From: Verticillium longisporum
Lineage: Eukaryota; Ascomycota; Sordariomycetes; Glomerellales; Plectosphaerellaceae
Assembly: GCA_019188255.1 (NCBI GenBank)
Contig: JAETXT010000001.1
Location: 3,162,001 to 3,226,000 of the forward strand
Length of the DNA stretch: 64,000 nucleotides
Direction of reading: 5' to 3'
Numbering within the stretch: position 1 is the stretch's first letter; each line of letters starts with the position of its first letter. Of the stretch, positions 56,624 to 64,000 are shown one piece after another. A program made the position numbers and the translations under genes. Below the pieces are notes generated by a model, which was not told the origin of the DNA, searched no databases, and saw only the letters and a list, made by a program, of their open reading frames with translations.

Positions 56624-57851
56624 AAGCGCCACGCACGTGTGGGAGGAGCGAGGGACGGCACAAGAGATGGGAGAAGGATCTCGACATCTTTTTACTGCGC
56701 AAAAGGCGTGGGAGTTCTGGAGGTATTCTCGCCGTCTTTGGAAGAAGTCGGCGTCGTGCATCGATGCATCTCGAGGACATCTACCTAGCTTATGACGCAA
56801 AAGACGTACTGGTTGAGGTAGCTGCCCCTAGGCATGACAGGAGAGCAGGCAGTAGGGGTTCTGTAATGAATGAGACACGCTTCCAAACTTGTTCGCCACG
56901 ACGGCCAAGGAGATCCTTTCCAAAAAAGAAAAGACTGCTTGACATGCTGAATATAACTAAATGCCAAACCTAGCGTCACCAGTGAGCCGGTTGAGGCGGG
57001 ACGGGCAGCAGAGCCCATGTATGAAGTCATTTCCTTATATTCTCACGTCTATCAACCAACACGAACAGCCCACCTGCTCAACCTCCACAGCCCATCTGTC
57101 CATCAGCTTCCCCAGAAGCGTGTCGTCCTCTGATGTCTGCTCCCTCCGCATCTTGCCCAAGATCACTTGGCAAGGCACGAAGCCAACTGTCTCCGTCCTC
57201 GCACTACACGGCTGGTGTTATTATGAACAGTACACGAACGTATTGCAGAATCAGCCCAATGCCATGGAGCCCCACCGACCGCCTTCGCCCGCCATGCGCC
57301 GTACTGCGCGCTGTGCATTAACAGGATGTAGTAATGTTTTTGTTTCGGCTGAAACATTCAGGCCCTCAAGGAAATAAGGTCCGGGTCCCGAAGTCGAGTT
57401 TTTGCATGCCAGTGATGTAGCGCAGTCTCTCCTCTTGTGAGAGAAGGATGAATGAACACCGCTACGCCAAGATAAGGAGAATGCCCGAAGAAGAAAAAGA
57501 AAAAAGTAAAAGTCGTGCCGTCGTCGACATGTTGCGGATGATCAGCTCTGATGGCGTGATCAGAACGGGAAGAAATGTCCAACGAGGCGCGGTGCAGAGG
57601 TCGTTGATGAAATCCCGTGGCATAGCAGTCAGGTGGCTCTCGCGGTGGTCCGCGGCCGCTCATGACCAGAGAAATACACCACGCATATCGACGTGCAGAA
57701 GCTGGATCAACAAGAATCCGCATGTGTATATAATCGCTTGAAAGGAGCTAGCTGGTCCCGTTCCTGGTATGGCCAAGACAACACCAAGTAAATCCGGGAC
57801 ACTAACCTATGGGGGAATCAGATTGTGCTACACTTGGTTCAGTATGTTGGG
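56624..57851. other. Intergenic between convergent genes
   Basis: 3' flanks of the p24 gene and the casein kinase. No repeat or reading frame worth annotating was seen. Confidence 0.6.
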
Positions 57852-59382
57852 TTACGCACCGCAGCAAAGGACCTTCATGAACTTCTGCATGCCGGAAGGC
57901 TGGGGCTCAGGAGAGCGTCCACTAGGCTGGGCCGGCTGGGCAGGACTCTGCTGAGGAGCAGTCTGAGGCAGGTTGCGGTTGCTGTTCTGGAACTGCGCCT
58001 GCGTTGATCCGGCGGGCGTCGCCATGTCCCGGAGACCCCCGACTCCGCTGCTCCGCTGGGCGCCCAAGGCGCCGGGCGCGTTTGGCCGACCTTTGTTCAT
58101 TTGTTTGATCGGCGATGGAGGCGGGGGTTGCGCGGCGTTTAAACGGCTGACCGTCAGGTTCTGCGCTTGCGCGTGAGCTGCGCTCGCGCCGCCGCGCTGA
58201 CCGCTGTGGAGTTCCATCTGGGACGGCCCGGGTCGAGCGTTGGGGTTGTGCAGGTACGCGTTGTTGTGCCCCTTCGACCCGTCCCAACCTTTCCCCGAAT
58301 CCTTGGAAATCTTCATCCAGTCATATTCGCCATCCTCAACCTCGCCCGTATTCTTGAGGGCTTGCGTGAAGAGCTCCCGCAGGTAGTCGTAATCAGGAGT
58401 GTCCTCGAAGCCCAGGTTTCGTACGTATGTGAGGTACTTGTTCAGTTCGTCGGGGAAGCCTTCGCACAAATCGCGAATTTGGGTCGTCTGCTTCTTCTCG
58501 CCAATCTTCTCGTACTTTTGCTTGTTGGTAGCAGCCTTCAGACCTTGCCAGGGCAGACCACCGCGGAGAAAGTACATGAAAACGTGACCGAGCGCCTCCA
58601 AGTCATCACGGCGAGACTGTTCCCTGCCAAGATGGGTGTTGATGCTCATATAACGAGCTGTACCGGAGAGTGACTTGCGTTCGCGGTAAGGAATGTGCTG
58701 CTTCGTCTTCGGGTCGCGGTACTGCTTGGCCATGCCGAAGTCGATAACATGGATGACATTTGCGGCCTTAGTGCCCGGCCTGCCGATAATGAAGTTGTCG
58801 GGCTTGATGTCACGGTAGATCAAGTTCTTCTCGTGGATCGTCTGAACCCTTGAGAGCTGCAAAAAGGGTTAGTCACGTCAGTGTTCAGTTGGCACGGCAG
58901 ACATACCATCTGCTTGGCAACCATGACAACGGTCTTTATGGTGAATCTCCGACCACAGTGGTCGAACAAATCCTCAAGCGAGGGACCTAGGAGGTCAATG
59001 ACAAGGATGTTGTGTAGGCCCTCCTGGCCGAAGTAGTAGACGTTGGGGATGCCCGCTAATTTACAATTAGAATACACTGCATTTCGTAGCAGGAACGACG
59101 TTTGGCAACTCACGACATCCGACAAGAATCTTGTACGTCCGGTATTCATCGCGCAACTGAGGAGCGTCACTCTTTCGAGGTTCCTGGTTTTGGTTAGTCA
59201 AGTTGGTTTGGAGGGAAAAGGGGGCTCTGAGAATCGTCAAGCGTGTTACTTACAAACTTGATGGCGACTTGCTGGTTGTTGAGGAGGTTGGTGCCTTCGA
59301 AAATAACGCCGAACGAACCCTCACCAATCTTCTTTCCCACGCGGTAGTGTACGCCGACGACGTTGCTCGAAGAGGAAGCCAT
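57852..59382 (-). CDS. Casein kinase 1, membrane-anchored (Yck/CK-1b type)
   Basis: Ser/Thr kinase of the CK1 family. Exons are 59382-59254, 59183-59114, 59055-58907 and 58856-57852, 450 residues. The glycine loop is [11 protein letters not shown], the ATP lysine is K42 (VAIKF), the catalytic loop [10 protein letters not shown] has D132, and [12 protein letters not shown] follows. [20 protein letters not shown] is the CK1 substrate-recognition segment in place of APE. After the kinase domain comes a Gln/Pro/Asn-rich tail ending in [10 protein letters not shown]. The C-terminal Cys pair is the kind that is palmitoylated in yeast Yck1/Yck2, anchoring the kinase at the plasma membrane and endosomes. 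This separates it from the nuclear Hrr25/CK1-delta type. The gene is intact. A 5'-UTR intron is possible (GTACGT donor near 59829) but not proven. Confidence 0.94.
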
Positions 59383-62035
59383 CGTATCGAGAGATGGGTC
59401 CTACACGGACCGTTCTATCGTGTTCAGGTCCGAAATCGTGAGGCTGGTGTAATTGTGTAGCGTAGATTGATGCAGATACGACCGACAAGAGCGCAGTCTT
59501 GCGGGATAATGTCAAGTCTGAAGATAATGGGCACGTTAGCTTACTGCTTTTCAGTTGTGATCATCCGCGTCGAGAGCACGGCAGGCTGGTTCAGCAAGGA
59601 AATCGATGTCGGCGAAAGAGAGCTTGGTTGAGGTTCAAGGCGAATGCAGAATTTGGCGCCTTGTCAGGCTTGCTGGTGTGCTGGGGGTGGAAGGAAGACG
59701 TTGCATGGTAACAGGCCAAGGCAGCTCGCGTGCTGCCATACGAAGATGCGGTATCCGAGAGGGAAGATGCAACGGAGATCCCGACTACACTATTGGGGGC
59801 CGTCTAAATCACTGGCGGTGAGACGTACCTGCAGGATGAGTGTAGTGATATCCAGAGTGTCGAATTCGTCGTCGGAATCGGGGGGGTCGAAATCGAGTTT
59901 GAAGGCGAAGGCGTGTTGTCGTGCCTAGTCACCGACACTAGAATCTTGGGCCAGGGGCAAGGGAGAGCGAAGGGGATGGTACCCGGTGGTGTGGGAGGAC
60001 GCAATTGCAGCTGCACGCTCAGATGCAATGGAAGACGCAGACGCAGCAAGCAGCTCTGACTCGGTGAAGAGGTTGTCGTCCAGAGGCGAAGATGGACGAG
60101 CAGGACCGAGGAGAGAAGTCAGGAGGGCCACGATGGCGTGGTGTGGAGGAGAGGACGGACGGGGATGGGATGGGGAGGAGGGTGAGAGAGGCGACGGTCG
60201 GGGTTGGAGGGCGAAAAGAGAGAGAGAGCGAGAGGGAAAGGGCGAAGCACAAGCACAGCCAGGTACCTACGAACCGGACACAAACGGACCTGTGCACGGG
60301 CGCTGTAGGCAGGTACCTTGGGTACCTCAAGTAGGGACCATAGGCTCTGGAACTGGCAGCGGACAGGCACGGCAGGCAGAGACAAAGGTATGGCAAGGCA
60401 AGGTAAGGTACCTGAGCAGTGGACCAGGGGACGTGGACGGGGAAACGGGACGGTCGAGGGAACTGGGACTGGGGTTCGGCCGGTGGATCTGGCCCAACGC
60501 TGGCCAGGTAAGCCACTGGTTCGCTCGTGAAGCAGGCGAGCGGGCCTGAGGCTCCCAAGTCAGGTCTCCTTCTCCAGTCAGGTCGCCTGCAGCTGGGGGA
60601 CCTCACCAGGTCACCTTCCATTTTCCGCTCAGTGCGAGGCGGGTACCGCCAGTTTCCTTCTGACACCGCCTGTGCAGGCCACACAGGGTCACCTTGGTTG
60701 TTGTTGGCGCCCGTGCTCCGAGAGGGGGGGCGGGGGGTCGGAGGCGCTGTGGCCACTATTAGCACCCCGACGGGCAGCCACTTGGGGGGGGCAACTAGCC
60801 ACTGGAATGTGCGGGCCCACGACTCGTAATGGCCATGTGAACTCCTGCCTTAGGCCCCATGTACATCGCGCTGCCCGCAATCTCCTACCAATCTCGCATG
60901 TACCGGGGCAAGACTCTTCTTTGGGGCTCACCCGCCAACGTTGTCAACCTAATTTTCGTCCGACTCGATCAAGCCAAATTTCTTGGACCCCTCCGCATTG
61001 CTCGCTCAGGGTCCGGTCATCTCGACTTCCACCAGGCCCCGAAAATCTCCATCTCACTACAGTCCTTCTCTACGACTTCACGTACCAGTTGCCCCGCCCG
61101 GTCGATCCTCTTCGTTGCTTCGCTTCGATGCACTGGCACGTAGATGGAGACGCCGACCTCGGAAAACGACATTACCTCGTCAAACTCCTGGTCCTGAGCT
61201 CGGCGGAGGCTAGACCCATCTCGTGAAGGCCAGGCCAGCCCCCGGCCTATCAAGCCGCACTAGAACACGCCTCGCCTTTTCTGGCAGACAGCCGAGTGCC
61301 CCTGGAAATTGGCCCGAAGCGAGTGTCCATTGGCACAGTCCATGGGCACAGTCGCTCGTTGGTCGCTGTGGAGTGGAGGACGTCAATCAAAGAAGCCTTC
61401 GTCATTCTATGGACACACGAGAGAGTTCATCGGCGGTTGAGAGACGCGGCGGTGAAGTTAAGAAGACATTGATCATGAAAGGTGCGAAGATCGTGAAGCC
61501 ACATCGTTGTCTCTGATGGTGCCGAAGCCGAAATCCAAAGCCACGGCACGCTTGTGTCTACTCAGCAATGCTGCTGAAGGACGACATGTCAGTGCGTCTA
61601 GATTCCTGGCCATTGAGCCTCAAAAGACGCCCTCATCAGGACCGCTATACCACCCTCGAACCTCCTGAATATGACTGGTGACCCGGCCCGTTCGCCATGG
61701 TTTTGATCTCGTCAGTCTAGGAAACTCACTTCCGGGGGTCTGGGTTCAGATGTCGAGCTTCAGAGGTCACTTTCCAAGAAACAGCTGTCTGGTATTTGGT
61801 GAGACTCATAGTGGATGTGTTTGAGGTTCCTCGCAGGTATATACACGTATATTTAATATGGAGGTCTACCTCGGACTACACTCAAGTCTCACAACGCCCA
61901 CTCCCTGCCTTACCTGACCTGGAGCTCAAGGTGCACCTACGTCGACACCTCCAAACCACCACAACCTAGCGACTACGCCCCTCTATCAACCACGATCCCA
62001 CCAACGCCAATGTGACGCGACTACCACTGCCCCCA
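59383..62035. other. Intergenic: casein kinase upstream region and TRAPPC2L promoter
   Basis: 2.65 kb with no convincing gene. TACCTA-type elements lie at 60262, 60310-60333 and 60401-60416. A purine-rich GAGAGAGAGCGAGAGGGAAAG tract (about 60220-60240) probably belongs to the kinase promoter. The 248-codon minus-strand frame at 60019-60765 is Pro/Leu/Ser-rich low complexity and was not accepted. Confidence 0.6.
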
Positions 62036-62703
62036 ATGGCAACCGCGATACCCTCCATAGCCTGCATAGGCATAATCGGCCGTGAAGTGCGTGCATCTAT
62101 TCTCTCTCCCACCTGGCCCCCTTGCCACCTCTGTGCTCCCAGCTAACAGCCTTGTCCTTCGTCCAGAACAACCCCCTCCATGTCTCCATCTTCCCCTCCT
62201 TCAACCCGCAGACCAATACTCTCGCCCCCCTTCGCACGCCACTCCAGTTCTCTCTTCTCCTCTCCTCGACCCTCGATGTCTTTGAACTCCGCGCTCGCCA
62301 CGCTGCAGGCACTGGCACTGGCCTCTCTGGCGACTTCGGCCTCCTTCACGCCGTCGACGAGCGCCTCGCCGCGTACGGCTTCGAGACGAACACGGGCGTC
62401 AAAATTGTCGTCGTAGTCGATATGCGCGGGCGGAGCGTCGACGGCAGCGTCTTTGGTGGTGATCGGAAGTCTGGCACGGGCACAGGGACGGGGTCCGCGG
62501 GCGGTGGTGTCGGGTTGAGGGATGGGGAGTTGAAGGTCGTGTTCCGCGCGGTGCAGAGCGCGTACGTACGGCTCGTGCAGAACCCATTCTTCGAGCCGGA
62601 CGAGGTCATGGGCAAGGGAGGAAAGAGGATCACGAGCCGCAAGTTCGACGGGGAGATACGCCGCATCGGCGAGGGTTGGACGCCGGGCGTCACAAGCTTG
62701 TGA
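62036..62703 (+). CDS. TRAPP complex subunit 2-like (TRAPPC2L/Tca17)
   Basis: Small longin-fold subunit of the TRAPP complex, a Rab GEF and tether in ER-Golgi and Golgi traffic. Exons are 62036-62086 and 62167-62703 (80-nt intron, GTGCGT donor, GTCCAG acceptor), 195 residues. The sequence MATAIPSIACIGIIGRENNP crosses the intron and continues to LHVSIFPSF, then LQFSLLLSSTLDVFELRAR and DFGLLHAVDERLAAYGF, all typical of the sedlin/TRAPPC2L family. A Gly/Thr/Ser-rich insertion (around residues 125-140) interrupts the last beta-hairpin, and AVQSAYVRLVQNPFFEPDE restores the family motif near the C-terminus. The first exon is only 17 codons, so naive gene calls would miss it. Confidence 0.9.
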
Positions 62704-62891
62704 TGCATCGGCTCGTTTCGGTGATGGAGTCCGTCTGAAGACGGTCGATCCAGGTCACACGGTTGGATTCATGGCGACGGCGTTACGGAATGCTTCATAT
62801 TGGACGGTCATCGCCTGGTGGCTACCTACGGTCTAGAGTCTGGTGTTTAAAGGTTCCATGTCTAAATACATCACATGTGGAAAATGGTCAA

Positions 62892-64000
62892 CTATTTCCT
62901 CCATCTCTCCAGGTTCTTCATCGCCTCAACCCTCAGTCCCTGAAGACCAGCCGGTTCTTCAAGCTCCACAGAGGGGCCCATGGTCGCATCATTGCTCGAC
63001 CTGGCAGCCTCATTTATATTGACCTTCAGCGGCGTCGACGGCGCTCCCTTCTCCCAGTGTCTTGCGTCTGCTGGAAGCGGCCGCCACCAGTCTCCTGTCC
63101 GGGCGTGCCATTGGGCGCTACACATCTCCCACAGCCGGCTTGCTGCTCGTTTGTATGCAAACCTTTCATCCTCGCCAGTGAAGGCGCTGGTGTTGCCAAA
63201 GTCTACCTTCTTAGCCTTCTCTTTGCATCGTTCAAGCCAAAGTCGGAATCTTGGCCCGGATCGTATTTGGAGGCCGACGAAGCCGTGTCGTAGAATGATA
63301 TGTTCGGACGGAACGGAGAGGAGCTATCTTGATACACTTCGGCAATAGTCTCGCTGTGGATAGCATCGGCGTCCACCACTGGGTTTCCGTCCGCGTCCTT
63401 GCGACCTAACGCCCTCGTATCAGGGAAGAATAGTTCATCCGGCCCTCTGGCCGCGCGGACGACGAGTTTACACTTTGCTTCATACAAAGCATCTAAGAGA
63501 GTGATAAATCGACGTGCCTCGTTCTTCTGCAGGACTGTCAAGACGGGAATATTGTCGATGATAAACGTATGGTAAGTCGAGGCCATGGTGATGTAGTCAG
63601 CTGGACCGAAGCCCACGACAACTTCCGCAAAGTCCCAGTATACCCTGCCATCGCCTTGATGGGGGAGCGAAATCGTTCGCCCGTAGACCACCAGTGATGC
63701 AGGGCCCCAGACCCCAACACTCGGTTGTGTGCATATCCCCCGCCAAGCAACCTCGCCGTCCGTCGGAAGAAAGTATTTTGCGGGCTTCCCGAATCCTGTA
63801 GTATGCTCCTGATTTTCGACCTCGCCGAGTATACCGGCGTCTTGGAGGGGGCTTGCAGCCCCAGAGTTGTCGAGGTCGCCGCGCTTAAGTACTGGTTGAG
63901 GCCCTTTTGTAAGGTCCGTAGGTTTCTCTTCACGACGTCGCCAATCAGTAGCCCCCTCCATGTGCCAAAAGTCACATCGCGCTTTGAGCACTTCCAGGAA
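62892..64000 (-). CDS. afg1: AFG1/LACE1-like mitochondrial ATPase, C-terminal half (5' part outside window, one apparent 1-base deletion)
   Basis: C-terminal part of the AFG1 AAA-like ATPase, linked in yeast to turnover of misassembled mitochondrial proteins. The Walker motifs lie beyond the right edge. Visible motifs are CDFWHMEGATDWRRREE, VYGRTISLPHQGDGRVYWDF, GPADYITMASTYHTFIIDNI and the diagnostic KNEARRFITLLDALYEAKCK. After DSDFGLNDAK the frame breaks at T3 63222-63224 (AAA on the coding strand). One added A gives DAKEKAKKVDFGNTSAFTGE, then RFAYKRAASRLWEMCSAQWH and WWRPLP, the normal AFG1 ending, with a stop at 62892. It is convergent with TRAPPC2L, 188 bp apart. Confidence 0.92.

Noticed and set aside
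60019..60765. 248-codon minus-strand frame
   Set aside because: Pro/Leu/Ser low-complexity product overlapping a purine-rich promoter-like tract, with other frames open on both strands.

Overview
The window is nuclear DNA of a filamentous ascomycete, most likely a Sordariomycete. The signs are small spliceosomal introns (about 50-170 nt) with GTANGT donors, CTAAC or CTGAC branch sites and CAG/TAG acceptors, C-ending codons, a Zn2Cys6 regulator, Kex2-type and GPI-type secreted proteins, and divergent or convergent gene pairs with 0.5-3 kb spacers. The order or genus cannot be fixed from the sequence alone. I found no transposon, CRISPR array, tRNA or rRNA gene that I can defend.

Layout: 1-2879 a Zn2Cys6 transcription factor running off the left edge; 5881-7705 a single-pass membrane protein; 10508-13084 a serine hydrolase with a long coiled-coil tail; 14306-15600 Mediator subunit 19; 17334-19675 MCM5, divergent from 20387-23983 VPS54; 25764-26303 a secreted CalA/DNase1-like protein; a 5.6 kb stretch with no recognisable gene; 31925-32591 a GPI-anchored wall protein; 33884-36076 APC8/Cdc23, divergent from 36887-37989 farnesyl diphosphate synthase; 38484-40972 an RA-PH adaptor; 42718-42906 a 62-residue cysteine-rich secreted peptide; 44458-45578 a MAT2B/RmlD-like reductase, divergent from 46432-48279 SNW/Prp45; 48864-49584 TIM22; 50279-54448 Ubp15/USP7, divergent from 55703-56623 a p24 cargo receptor; 57852-59382 a casein kinase 1 of the membrane-anchored type; 62036-62703 TRAPPC2L/Tca17; 62892-64000 the AFG1 ATPase running off the right edge.

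Most genes are housekeeping: cell cycle (MCM5, APC8), transcription and splicing (Med19, SNW), membrane traffic (VPS54, p24, TRAPPC2L), mitochondria (TIM22, AFG1), ubiquitin (Ubp15) and sterol supply (FPPS). They are not an operon or a biosynthetic cluster. The accessory part is the three secreted proteins and the gene-free region.

Two window-wide patterns stand out. First, seven genes, several essential, carry reading-frame breaks that are each cured by adding one base (a net two in one case) to a C/G or A/T homopolymer. About a dozen bases are missing and none is in excess, which points to homopolymer compression in the assembly rather than to pseudogenes. Second, the spacers repeatedly carry a palindromic element built from TACCTA/TAGGTA, up to the perfect 20-mer TACCTAAGGTACCTTAGGTA. 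I did not find one obvious new biological system. The best accessory candidate is the six-cysteine Kex2-processed peptide at 42718-42906.
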